A DNA stretch of 64,000 nt from Paenibacillus sp. JZ16 (GTDB lineage Bacteria > Bacillota > Bacilli > Paenibacillales > Paenibacillaceae): assembly GCF_015326965.1 (NCBI RefSeq), contig NZ_CP017659.1, forward strand, positions 3,848,501-3,912,500. The letters are read 5' to 3'. Of the stretch, positions 50,152-58,560 are shown in pieces. The notes under the pieces were generated by a model. The model was not told where the DNA came from, searched no databases, and worked only from the letters and a program-made list of their open reading frames with translations. The position numbers and the translations under genes are program-made. Within the stretch, counting starts at the first letter, position 1; the number at the start of each line of letters is the position of its first letter.

Positions 50152-50395
50152 TAGGCAATTGCGTTATTCACACATTGTTCATATCTTCACATAATTGGAA
50201 TGATAAAAGAGGTTGACCTAAAGAACATGATGTTCTCATCGCCAATACTCAAGATTAGATCAAGAATACAGGTTCCGTATCAGGGTAAGCTATAAGGGTC
50301 CAGCCTCATGAAATTCAAGCGCGTTCCCCCTATCCTATACGTTCTGCCTTGGAGGATCTTGCTTGGACTGTTCTAACGGAATGTGCCATGAAAAT

Positions 50396-50443
50396 AAAAA
50401 AAGACTGTTCTCCCCAGCGGAATATCCCCGAAGAAAACAGCCC
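50396..50443 (-). terminator. Terminator after the glutathione peroxidase gene
   Basis: On the minus strand GGGCTGTTTTC pairs with GAGAACAGTC-type bases around a GGGG/CCCC inner stem, followed by seven T residues. Confidence 0.75.
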
Positions 50444-50470
50444 TGTTGATGTAATCGTTACTTTCTGCCA

Positions 50471-50950
50471 CTAGCCAAGCAGAGATTCAATGGCGCCCTT
50501 CATTGATTCCGGCGTATCTCGCGGTTCGAATCGCTGAACCACCTTGCCCTCGCGGTCTACCAGAAACTTTGTGAAATTCCAAGCGATCTCTCCGCCTTCG
50601 TTCGGTCCTGGCTGCTCGGATTTTAAATATTGAAATAACGGATGCGTTTCTTCCCCGTTCACGTCAATCTTCGCAAAGATTGGGAAATTCACGCCATAAT
50701 TCAATTGACAGAATGATTCGGCCTCTTCACTTGTACCCGGCTCCTGTCCGCCAAACTGATTGCACGGGAAACCAAGAACCTGCAGTCCTTGCTGGCTATA
50801 TTGGTCATACAGCTGCTGAAGCTCTCCATATTGCGGCGTAAGTCCGCACTGGCTTGCCGTATTTGCAATAATCAGAACCTTGCCCGCATACTGATCGAGC
50901 GAGACTTCCTGACCCTTGGTATTTGTTGCATGATATTCGTAAACTGACAT
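50471..50950 (-). CDS. Glutathione peroxidase family thiol peroxidase
   Basis: A 159-residue thioredoxin-fold peroxidase of the BsaA/Gpx type. The catalytic residue is Cys (not selenocysteine) in NTASQCGLTPQY near position 36; the conserved Gln is in GFPCNQFGGQEPG, and the Trp/Asn pair in WNFTKFLVDREG. Enzymes of this type in Gram-positives usually take electrons from thioredoxin rather than glutathione. The ATG at 50950 follows GGGAGGG; an upstream in-frame ATG is not supported by family length. It is monocistronic. Confidence 0.92.
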   Translation of the reverse strand: MSVYEYHATNTKGQEVSLDQYAGKVLIIANTASQCGLTPQYGELQQLYDQYSQQGLQVLGFPCNQFGGQEPGTSEEAESFCQLNYGVNFPIFAKIDVNGEETHPLFQYLKSEQPGPNEGGEIAWNFTKFLVDREGKVVQRFEPRDTPESMKGAIESLLG

Positions 50951-51241
50951 CTTCGAATCCCTCCCGGCTTGTTTTGAATGGATGGCATGCTTCCAAGCTC
51001 TACAGCCTAGCCAATCTCCTTCCATCATATCGAATAAATCGCCTTAAACCAAATTTTAGTCCAACGCCTCTACCCCACAGCCCGGAAATCCATTATGATG
51101 AATGTATGTATAACCTCTTCAAACAAAATTTGCATAGGCTAATAACAGCTGTTTAATCAGCAAGTTAGCAGGGTAATGATTTAAGGTTTGGAGATATATT
51201 GCAATATTCCGTATTTCAACAATTGTAAGTGAGGAAAAGAA

Positions 51242-51778
51242 ATGAAACTGTATCCCGAAATGTTTATATCCCCATGGCATCTCATTGTGATTGTGCTGGC
51301 ACTGATTGCCTTCATCGGCTTAATCAAAGGGGGGTATGACCGAAAGACCGTGCTTCGCAGCACAGGGTTATCGACGCTGGCCTTCTATTTTATACTGACG
51401 ATCCCCATTGGTCTTATCACCCAGGAATCGCTTTACAAAGAAGAAACGATGCTGACCGATTTGGATCAAAATTTTGAGGACAAGAAGGCGGGTTCCGAGC
51501 TCCAAAGCTTTAAAGACTACATCGTGGTCCATGCTGGCGCCTATAAAAACGAGGATGATGCGGACATTGAGATCTATGCCGGCAACTACCATGATAGCCA
51601 AACATTTCATGGTCACATCACCCTTTACGTGTACGATAAGAACGATGATGAAGTCTTTACCGAGATGTACAAGAACGTGACCCTCGCCCCCGGCGAGAAG
51701 AAGAAGCTCGACACCGCCTTTACCAGCCAGCCTATGGAAACCTACAGATACCGATACGAAACGCACCCCCAAATGTGA
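51242..51778 (+). CDS. Unknown two-helix membrane protein
   Basis: A 178-residue protein I do not recognise. Two hydrophobic segments (about residues 12-29 and 43-60) are followed by an extracytoplasmic, acidic domain of about 115 residues with a beta-rich look (IVVHAGAYKNEDDADIEIYA, GHITLYVYDKNDDEVFTEM, LAPGEKKKLDTAF). The last pattern resembles small surface-exposed beta-sandwich domains. The ATG follows GTGAGGAAAAG. The terminator stem begins inside the last codons, and the convergent 417-residue membrane protein gene ends 24 bp away. Function unknown. Confidence 0.7.
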   Translation: MKLYPEMFISPWHLIVIVLALIAFIGLIKGGYDRKTVLRSTGLSTLAFYFILTIPIGLITQESLYKEETMLTDLDQNFEDKKAGSELQSFKDYIVVHAGAYKNEDDADIEIYAGNYHDSQTFHGHITLYVYDKNDDEVFTEMYKNVTLAPGEKKKLDTAFTSQPMETYRYRYETHPQM

Positions 51779-51792
51779 AGGGTGCGTTTTCT
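51759..51792 (+). terminator. Terminator overlapping the end of the 51242 gene
   Basis: AAACGCACCC pairs with GGGTGCGTTT. The 5' arm lies inside the coding region and the stop codon is in the loop. The flanking A/T bases may let it work for the convergent gene too. Confidence 0.8.
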
Positions 51793-51802
51793 CGTTTTCG
51801 TA

Positions 51803-53056
51803 TTAAGTTGACAGATGGTCTCCGGGCTGGATCCCCGGCTTATCGTTTTCAGGAAGAGGCTGATACGCCCCCGGCATCGGCGGCAGATTCTTCGCATCCC
51901 GACCTTTGCGCACATGCCGGATGCCCAAATAGAAGAGACCGACCACAGGCAGTGACAGCATGGCTATAGCAAGGAGCATGCTGGACATTTGGTACGAGGG
52001 ATCCGTTTCGATCTCGGAAAAATCCAAAAACATAAACGATATAAAGGTAATCAACGAGAACATGATGATCTGGAGCCAGCGCATCCATTTCACCAGGAAG
52101 AAGAACAGGATCGCGGAGATTGCAACAAGTAAAATGGGAACTAACGGCTGTTCCGGGTCCGCGTTACCCAGCTCTGCCTGGCGCGTCAGCCAATAACCGA
52201 TAGCGAACTGAACCGGAAAAATCAGCCAAGCCAGCAAACCGGTTCCACGGAAAGCCGATCTTCGCTTTTGCAGCGCCTCTTCGTACTCGAGGAGTTTCAT
52301 CTCGTATTCCAGCTGATTAAGCTCCTCTTCCGTCAATTCCCGGTCTTCCTCCTCATTTTCCTGTACCAGACGGTCCAGGTAAGGCCGGAATTGCCGCTCC
52401 ATATTGCCATCAAATTCGGCACGCTCTAAATCCTCGTCCTCGCGAAGCAAAGACGCAACCGATTCATCCCCAAGATCATGAATGATGATAGAAGTCAGAT
52501 ATAAAGGAATGTCCCTTCTGCCGATAACCTCCAGCCACCGGTTGGCCTCCATCGGATCCGTGAAAGGAATGGCCACGGCCCGTTCCGTCTGCCCTTCTCC
52601 CGCGACCAGGTACATAATCGGCATTAACTCCGCCATAGGCACGGATTCGGTCATTTTGCTCTTCTTATAAGCATAACTGAATTGAAAGATGTATCGCCCA
52701 TAGTATATTTCCTTGATGTCACCGATCCTAAGGCTCCCCTTCAGGGAGTCTTTCGTTTCCGGGTCCCATCTCTCATATTCAATAACATCTTCGTATAACA
52801 AATACTCGTCCAGATGCGTATTGTTCCAGATATGCCCTTTCAGGCTTCTGGACAGACGAATCATCATGAAGATACCGGCGGGTATGGCAACCAGACTCAT
52901 CCAGGTCCAGACATTGGCCCAGAGGTACAGCAGCATCAAGGGACCCAGTGTCAGCGCCAGGCCAAGCAGTATTCCCAGCACGTGCATTTCAAATGTAATC
53001 ACCCAATAAAAAGGCTGCATTTTGGGCTTTCTCTGCTCATGAATCACCAGAGACAT
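51803..53056 (-). CDS. Unknown membrane protein with central charged domain
   Basis: A 417-residue protein of no family I recognise. Two helices near the N-terminus (about 20-45 and 50-65) are followed by a soluble domain of about 190 residues containing a strand-rich half (EYLLYEDVIEYERWDP, DIKEIYYGRYIFQFSY; reminiscent of a PH-like fold) and a highly acidic helix (about residues 215-265, NEEEDRELTEEELNQLEYEM, possible coiled coil). Three or four more helices follow (about 275-375) and a Pro-rich tail. It may be a membrane-bound sensor or scaffold. Upstream is the repeat-rich 53.1-53.9 kb region. Confidence 0.65.
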   Translation of the reverse strand: MSLVIHEQRKPKMQPFYWVITFEMHVLGILLGLALTLGPLMLLYLWANVWTWMSLVAIPAGIFMMIRLSRSLKGHIWNNTHLDEYLLYEDVIEYERWDPETKDSLKGSLRIGDIKEIYYGRYIFQFSYAYKKSKMTESVPMAELMPIMYLVAGEGQTERAVAIPFTDPMEANRWLEVIGRRDIPLYLTSIIIHDLGDESVASLLREDEDLERAEFDGNMERQFRPYLDRLVQENEEEDRELTEEELNQLEYEMKLLEYEEALQKRRSAFRGTGLLAWLIFPVQFAIGYWLTRQAELGNADPEQPLVPILLVAISAILFFFLVKWMRWLQIIMFSLITFISFMFLDFSEIETDPSYQMSSMLLAIAMLSLPVVGLFYLGIRHVRKGRDAKNLPPMPGAYQPLPENDKPGIQPGDHLST

Positions 53057-53267
53057 TCAGGCAACTCCCTCCTACTATTCTTTCATTTGTTTCTATGGCT
53101 CACATGTAACGAGCATATTGGAGATCAAGATGGAGCAGTTCGCAGGATGTACCAAATAGTATGTTAGGCCAACGGTAGAGCGTGCGTCCGGCAGTGCGAC
53201 AAAAGAGCTGTAATTGCAAGTCTTGCCGGGCGATGGATCAGCTTCCCGCGTTTACTCGCAGTCTAAC

Positions 53268-53454
53268 CTAACGGACTCAGGAGACCTTATTTCGCAAAAA
53301 ATGGGGTTTTAAGCGAATCGAACGGACAGGAGATCCGTTATTCATCTGGAAAGACGATATTTTGGCTGTTTTCAGGCCAAATAACGGCTCTGGTGTCCGG
53401 TAGAACGATAAATGGACCTCATTACAGGAAAATAACGTATCTGATGTCCGTTAC
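53268..53454. repeat. Four related 24-27 bp elements arranged as a large palindrome
   Basis: Two direct copies of the type AACGGACAGGAGATCCGTTA (53268-53292, 53319-53342) are followed by two inverted copies of the type ATAACGG-CTCTGGTGTCCG (53379-53405, 53429-53454). Spacing is 50 bp within each pair. From memory, such GGACAGGAGAT/ATCTnnTGTCC elements are frequent between genes of Paenibacillus. Before them, 53057-53267 holds nothing I recognise. Confidence 0.65.
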
Positions 53455-53497
53455 CTCGGCGTTCAGTGGGGTTCTGGTCATCGTCATAGCGATTTCG

Positions 53498-53825
53498 TTG
53501 CACCTGAGTACCATTTCATTGCACCAAGATACCACATCGTTTCACCTGGATACCATATCATTGCACCTAGATACCATATCATTGCACTTAGATACCATAT
53601 CGTAGCACCTAGGTACCTACCATATCGTTGCATCTAGATACCTACCATATCGTTTGCACTTAGATACCATTTCATTGCACCTAGATACCATAACATTGCC
53701 CCAGATACCATATCGTTGCGCACCTAGATACCACATCATTGCACCTAGATACCATAACATTGCCCTAGATACCATATCGTTGGACTTAGATACCATATCG
53801 TTGCACCGCACCTCGATATGGTACC
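53498..53825. repeat. Tandem array of about 14 units of roughly 21 bp
   Basis: The typical unit is TTGCACCTAGATACCATATC plus A or G. Units 1-5 are exactly 21 bp, units 6 and 7 are 25 bp with a duplicated TACC, and later units range from 20 to 23 bp. Units 9-11 and 12-14 are near-identical with a 64-bp period, a recent segmental duplication. Every unit contains the short palindrome GATA-CCA-TATC or a close variant. The array ends in an inverted half unit (GATATGGTACC, 53815-53825). Changing unit length breaks every reading frame, so it is non-coding. Confidence 0.9.
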
Positions 53826-53938
53826 GAAGGCGGAGGCGAATCAGCACGTCTAGCTTGCATGCATATTATGTATTGAAGTTAATATTTACCCCTACATCCC
53901 TACATCCTTATAAGTATGTTAATTACTACTCTTGAACC

Positions 53939-53978
53939 CAAAAATCCTTCCACGGCAAGTCAGCCGGGAAGGATTTCC
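53939..53978 (-). terminator. Terminator after the DUF3243 gene
   Basis: On the minus strand AAATCCTTCC pairs with GGAAGGATTT, with inner GGC/GCC, followed by T residues. Confidence 0.85.
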
Positions 53979-53993
53979 ATCTCACGCTTTGCC

Positions 53994-54344
53994 TTATTGG
54001 GCCGTTCGTTTCTGAGCCAGCTTCACAAGCAGATGAGCCAGCTGATGCTGCTCCGCTTGGGTCCCGACCTTCCATAACTCCTGAAGAAGCTTCTCTTCGG
54101 AATTACGGGGCTCCTCGTTTGCAGCTAGATAACCAGCCACCTTTTCTGCTGCCCGCGCCAGCTGCTCTTCATTCAACCCAATGCTCTCGGCAAGCTGAAT
54201 TCGCTTGTTCAAATAGGATTGGAAGGCATCAAAATCGGCCAGGATTCTCTCCCTCTCCCCATCATCAATCCGGTCCATTGCGTCACTGACCTTACTCACA
54301 TCCAGCTCACCTTGCTTGTTCACTACATGATTATGTTCAGACAT
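53994..54344 (-). CDS. DUF3243 protein (YmfJ-like)
   Basis: A 116-residue soluble helical protein. Residues 30-110 match the DUF3243 pattern known from Bacillus YmfJ: FDAFQSYLNKRIQLAESIGLN, ARAAEKVAGYLAANEEPRNSEEKLLQELWKVGTQAEQHQLAHLLVKL. The N-terminal 30 residues are hydrophilic. Function unknown. The ATG follows AAGGAGG. The DEAD-box helicase gene upstream on the same strand ends about 95 bp before it, so the two may be co-transcribed. Confidence 0.78.
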   Translation of the reverse strand: MSEHNHVVNKQGELDVSKVSDAMDRIDDGERERILADFDAFQSYLNKRIQLAESIGLNEEQLARAAEKVAGYLAANEEPRNSEEKLLQELWKVGTQAEQHQLAHLLVKLAQKRTAQ

Positions 54345-54438
54345 GGTAACGCCTCCTTGTCATTGACTGGGTAACGCTCTCTACTTAAACGGGATCTTCC
54401 GGATTGAAACAGATGCTTCCTAAAATTCTCTGGACCTT

Positions 54439-56103
54439 CTAGCGGCTGCGTCCACCGCGCCGGCCACCACTCTGGCCTCTTGCAGCGCGGCCTTCAGAGG
54501 ATCGGGTACCGCCCTGTCCGCCGCGACCGCCTTGATTTCCACGCCCCTCGGTTCTGGACGGTCCACGGCTGCTGCCGCCGCGTGTTCCGGCCTGTGATCC
54601 ACGGCCTTCGCCTGCATTTCCGCCGTCACGACTGCCACTGCTGCGACCTCCAGCCGATAATGGTCCGCGGCCTTCGCCTGCACGCCCACCGTCACGACTA
54701 CCGCTGCTGCGGCCTCCAGCCGCAGATTGTCCGCGTCCCTCGCCTGCACGGCCGTCACGGCTTCCTGCCCGTCCGGATCCACGTTCATCTCTGCGTGACG
54801 ATCCGGCCCTTCCTCTGCTCTGCTCGCTTCCGCGGCTCCGCCCGGAACCCGTACCGCGATCCGCCCGGCTTCTGCCTTGGCCGCGTTCTTGATCGGATTC
54901 AAGTGAAGAGATATTTCTAGCTTTTCCCGCTCTGCCCGTATCCCTGCCTGAGCCGCCGGTGCTTTCCCGAAGGCCTCCAGCACTGGAATCATAGCGGACT
55001 CGCTTCAAGCGCAGGGAAATTCCTTCCTCGATGCGCTGTAGATCGTTAAGATCCTTACCGGCAGCAAACGTGATAGCCATCCCGTTCCCACCGGCCCGTC
55101 CGGTCCGTCCGATACGATGGATGTAACTTTCAACATCATGAGGCATATCGTAGTTAAAGACATGCGTCACGCCCTCGACGTCAAGCCCTCTCGCAGCAAC
55201 GTCCGTTGCCACCAGCAGCTGCAGCTTGGCTTCCCGGAATCGCTTCATGACCGCTTCCCGCTTCGCTTGGGACAGGTCGCCGTGCAGCTCGTCCGATTGA
55301 TACCCATGTGCCAGCAGCGCCTCATTCAATGTTGTTGCTCTGCGCTTTGTCCGGCAGAAGATAATCGCGAGAAAAGGGTTATGCTCCTCAATCATCGCAC
55401 GCAGGGCATCCTGCTTGGAACGGTCTGTACACTCGACCACAACCTGCTGGATCTGCTCCAGCGGAATCGGGGAAGCCCCCTTAATGACAATATCGACGGG
55501 GTCTTTCATATAGTTGCCGGCAAGCTGCTTCACGCCGGCAGGCATCGTGGCCGAGAAGAGCATCGTCTGGCGCCGATACGGAAGCGCGTGCATCAGTGCC
55601 TCCACCTCATCCAGAAAGCCCATGTGCAGCATCTGGTCGGCTTCGTCCAGTACCAGCTGTTTCACGCCGCCCAGCTCAAGCGTGCCCCGGCGTAAATGGT
55701 CCAGCAACCGGCCCGGTGTTCCGATGATCAAATGTCGGCCGCCTTCGAGCTTGCGCAGCTGTTTCTCCACGTCCTGACCGCCATAGACCGCCAGAATTTT
55801 GATCCCGTCCGGCTCGCCGGCCGTCAGCTTCTTGGCTTCTTCCGTAATCTGCAATGCCAATTCCCGTGTCGGCGCAATAATGAGCGCCTGCGGGTACGCC
55901 CGCTTAGGATCGAGTTGCTGCAGAATCGGCAGCATGAAAGCCAGCGTTTTACCTGTGCCGGTCTTTGCCCGGGCGATAACGTCCTTTCCTTGCAGCAGCA
56001 GCGGGATACTCTCTTGCTGTACCGGAGTCGGCACCGCAATCCCCTGCTCCTTCAGTTTCCGTACTCTTTGTTCGTCAATGCCCAGCTGTTGAAAGTTCGG
56101 CAA
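54439..56103 (-). CDS. DEAD-box RNA helicase with Arg/Gly-rich tail
   Basis: A 554-residue ATP-dependent RNA helicase. Motifs in order: Q motif (GIAVPTPVQQESIP), AKTGTGKT, PTRELA, TPGRLLDH, DEAD in LVLDEADQML, SATMP, FCRTKRRA, ATDVAARGLD and HRIGRTGRAGG. The core is about 370 residues. The last 170 are Arg/Gly/Ser-rich and hold two and a half copies of a 22-residue repeat around AGEGRG, AGGRSSGSRDGG. Such tails bind RNA non-specifically and are typical of cold-shock/ribosome-assembly helicases. TTG at 56103 was chosen because GAGGTGG precedes it by four to six bases and homologues begin NFQQLGI. An upstream ATG would put that box inside the gene. Confidence 0.9.
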   Translation of the reverse strand: MPNFQQLGIDEQRVRKLKEQGIAVPTPVQQESIPLLLQGKDVIARAKTGTGKTLAFMLPILQQLDPKRAYPQALIIAPTRELALQITEEAKKLTAGEPDGIKILAVYGGQDVEKQLRKLEGGRHLIIGTPGRLLDHLRRGTLELGGVKQLVLDEADQMLHMGFLDEVEALMHALPYRRQTMLFSATMPAGVKQLAGNYMKDPVDIVIKGASPIPLEQIQQVVVECTDRSKQDALRAMIEEHNPFLAIIFCRTKRRATTLNEALLAHGYQSDELHGDLSQAKREAVMKRFREAKLQLLVATDVAARGLDVEGVTHVFNYDMPHDVESYIHRIGRTGRAGGNGMAITFAAGKDLNDLQRIEEGISLRLKRVRYDSSAGGLRESTGGSGRDTGRAGKARNISSLESDQERGQGRSRADRGTGSGRSRGSEQSRGRAGSSRRDERGSGRAGSRDGRAGEGRGQSAAGGRSSGSRDGGRAGEGRGPLSAGGRSSGSRDGGNAGEGRGSQAGTRGGSSRGPSRTEGRGNQGGRGGQGGTRSSEGRAARGQSGGRRGGRSR

Positions 56104-56326
56104 ACGTTCCACCTCATTTAAATTATTTAGCATCTGTTGCGTCAAATCGATTGGATTTAGCAAACAAACATACTTACATATAAGTCCGACAAAATGTCGA
56201 TCGAATTCGTTCTAAGAAGAACGAGCGTTGTCGTTGTATTTCTTTTCAACTGACAAAAGACCCTGACTTTGGTAATGTCTATGATATAGAAATCCAGTTT
56301 ACACCAGCTAAGGAGGTGTCCCCGAC

Positions 56327-56893
56327 ATGCATACCATGCAGATCATTCTGTCAGTACTCATCCTGATGATTCTGTTCGGCCTTATCAATCTGATGATGAA
56401 TTATATTTCAAGACGCGACGGGGAGCCTACCGTACCCTTACGAAAGAAGCTGTGGCTTATCCCGCTGTTGTCGGCCTTTATTATTATACCGTTAGAACTC
56501 TTTGCGATGTTATATGCCCGGTGGTTCCCCGTATCAGATCCATCCGGATCAGGTGAAATCCTGGCTTACGGCGGTCAGGGCGTATGGCTCGGCTTCTCGC
56601 TCACCATCCTGATCGGGTTCCTGATCTTCGAAGGCATCCTTCATCCTTTGGTGATCACCCTGCTAAGACTGCTGCTTCGCAAGGATAGCTCCATCTATAT
56701 CAAACAGGCGGTTACCGTTGTGACCGACACGGTTCTGCTGTACATAGCCTCTCTGATCGTGCCCGGCATTCCTGTCGGCGGCTGGCTGCAAGCGCTTCTC
56801 ATTGCCCTATTCTTTCACCTCATAGAATGGATCCTCATCGGAGTCCAGACTTGGGTGCAGCAGCGCAAGCGGGCAAGAGCCGAATCTGCCTAG
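56327..56893 (+). CDS. Unknown multi-helix membrane protein
   Basis: A 188-residue integral membrane protein with four to five hydrophobic segments (about residues 5-25, 43-65, 85-110, 125-145 and 150-172). I recognise no domain. Some features (EGILHPLVITLLRLLL, a basic C-terminus QQRKRARAES) suggest a small membrane scaffold. The ATG follows AAGGAGGTG. Its stop codon overlaps the stop codon of the convergent UbiB-type kinase gene through the shared bases CTAG, leaving no room for a terminator between them. Confidence 0.7.
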   Translation: MHTMQIILSVLILMILFGLINLMMNYISRRDGEPTVPLRKKLWLIPLLSAFIIIPLELFAMLYARWFPVSDPSGSGEILAYGGQGVWLGFSLTILIGFLIFEGILHPLVITLLRLLLRKDSSIYIKQAVTVVTDTVLLYIASLIVPGIPVGGWLQALLIALFFHLIEWILIGVQTWVQQRKRARAESA

Positions 56894-58560
56894 AACCTGC
56901 CGGATTTGAAAATGGCATATAACAGCCATGCAACCATGAGCAAGGCCACAATGAACCCGACTTCAATCACGGGGAAACTCCACAGCATCATCGGCTCTCG
57001 ACTGAGCGACGAACCGATAATCAGACCCACCATGATGATGCTGAAAGCCAGAAGCACAATGCTGAAGGAGAGCCGGTTACTGATCTGATCCAGCTTGCGC
57101 ATCAGGGTTTGCAGTTCGGGAACACTGATCTCCACCCGCAGTTTCCCCTTGCTGATCAGGGCCGACAGCTGCCTGGCCTGTCCGGGCAGATCAAGCAGGC
57201 TCTCGGCAAGTCCGCTTACCCCGTCCAGCACCTTCCTGCTGATCCGGCGGGTATTATACCGCTTCTTCAACAGCTTTCGGCCAAAAGGCTCCGCCATATC
57301 GATAATACTCAGACTAGGGTCCAGCATCTCGATGACCCCTTCGAGCGTCAGCAATGATTTGCCAAGCAGCGTCATATCCGGTGGCAGCATAATCCGGTGC
57401 CGCTGGGCAACGGCAAACAGATCCGTCAATGCCTTACCGATACGCACTTGAGCGAAAGGCACATCATAATACTCTCCCCGCAGCCGGTCCATGTCTGACC
57501 GGAGTGCATCCATGTCGCAGTCGTCCGGAATCAAACCCATTCTGGAAATCGCCCGGATCATCCCTTCCGAATTCCGCCGCATCAAGGCAATAATGAGTCC
57601 GGACAGATGGTCCTTCATATCTTCGCTGAGGTGACCCACCAGCCCAAAATCCAGAAAGACCAGCTTGCCGTCCTCTCTGACAAGTAAATTCCCCGGATGA
57701 GGGTCGGCATGAAAAAATCCCTCAATAAAAATCTGCTGCAGCATGCCATCGATCAAATGTTCAGCGATCGCCTTCAGATCATGTCCCTTGTCCACGATCT
57801 CCTGCCTCCGGCTTAAGGTGAGGCCATCGACATACTCCATCATCAGAACTTTAGATGACGTGTACTCCCAATAAATCCGCGGAATGCGGATAAATTCATG
57901 ATCCGGCATCTGGGAGGCTATCTTCTCTGCGTTTCGGGCTTCATGGCTGTAATCCAGCTCGGCCATCATCGCTCTGGCAAATTCGTCAACGATCCGGTCC
58001 ACACGGTACTGCTTCACCCATTCCCAGTGGCGCTCGGCAATCGAGATTAAATCCCGCAATATTTCCAAGTCACGACCGATCATTCGGGCTACCCCGGGCC
58101 GCTGAACCTTGATCGCTACATGCTCTCCGGATTTCAGCTTCCCGGCATGGACCTGCCCAATCGAGGCGGCTGCCAGCGGTTTGTCTTCAAACTCACTCAA
58201 CACTTCATCGATCGGCATACCCCACTCTTGCTCAATCAGCTCCCTTGCGCTCGTAGAAGAAAATGGAGGCACCCGTTCCTGCAGCTTCACCAATTCCTGG
58301 ATAATATGGTCAGGCAGCAGGTCCGATCTTGTACTCGCCAACTGTCCGAGCTTCACAAAGGCGGGGCCAAGATCCTCAAGCACTCGCCGGATGCATTCCC
58401 CGAGCGTAATCGTCTCCGGCTGTTCCCTGGAACTCCAGCGGACAGGCAGCGACAGAACATGAAACAGTCCCATCTCCTCCACCATATAGCCAAAGCCATG
58501 ACGCATGAGCGCCATGGCGATTTCCCGGTAACGTCCGGCATGTCGAATTCGGACCGCCAT
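56890..58560 (-). CDS. UbiB/ABC1 family atypical kinase (AarF-like)
   Basis: A 556-residue protein-kinase-like ATPase. It has the family KxGQ motif (AFVKLGQLASTRSDLLP), the Ala-rich nucleotide loop AAASIGQVHAG, the lysine in VAIKVQRPG, the HADPHPGN catalytic loop, LDFGLVG in place of DFG, and two C-terminal transmembrane helices (about 500-520 and 530-552). In Proteobacteria UbiB aids ubiquinone synthesis. Bacillales make menaquinone, so the role here is unclear, perhaps in lipid or quinone extraction from the membrane. It starts directly after the stop codon of the phasin-like gene with no gap, suggesting translational coupling. Confidence 0.9.
   Translation of the reverse strand: MAVRIRHAGRYREIAMALMRHGFGYMVEEMGLFHVLSLPVRWSSREQPETITLGECIRRVLEDLGPAFVKLGQLASTRSDLLPDHIIQELVKLQERVPPFSSTSARELIEQEWGMPIDEVLSEFEDKPLAAASIGQVHAGKLKSGEHVAIKVQRPGVARMIGRDLEILRDLISIAERHWEWVKQYRVDRIVDEFARAMMAELDYSHEARNAEKIASQMPDHEFIRIPRIYWEYTSSKVLMMEYVDGLTLSRRQEIVDKGHDLKAIAEHLIDGMLQQIFIEGFFHADPHPGNLLVREDGKLVFLDFGLVGHLSEDMKDHLSGLIIALMRRNSEGMIRAISRMGLIPDDCDMDALRSDMDRLRGEYYDVPFAQVRIGKALTDLFAVAQRHRIMLPPDMTLLGKSLLTLEGVIEMLDPSLSIIDMAEPFGRKLLKKRYNTRRISRKVLDGVSGLAESLLDLPGQARQLSALISKGKLRVEISVPELQTLMRKLDQISNRLSFSIVLLAFSIIMVGLIIGSSLSREPMMLWSFPVIEVGFIVALLMVAWLLYAIFKSGRF

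Noticed and set aside
50152..50395. Hidden gene or RNA between nox and the peroxidase terminator
   Set aside because: No frame with a ribosome binding site, no tRNA-like fold and no strong hairpin were seen.
53498..53825. CRISPR array
   Set aside because: There are no variable spacers between repeats; units are contiguous and no cas gene is present.
53393..53847. Reading frames across the tandem array encoding a 7-residue repeat (HLDTISL or reverse)
   Set aside because: Units of 20, 22, 23 and 25 bp break every frame, and no start with ribosome binding site leads into them.
54420..54992. Ala-rich 190-codon frame overlapping the helicase tail on the same strand
   Set aside because: It is the shifted frame of the Arg/Gly repeat region; repeats explain its openness.
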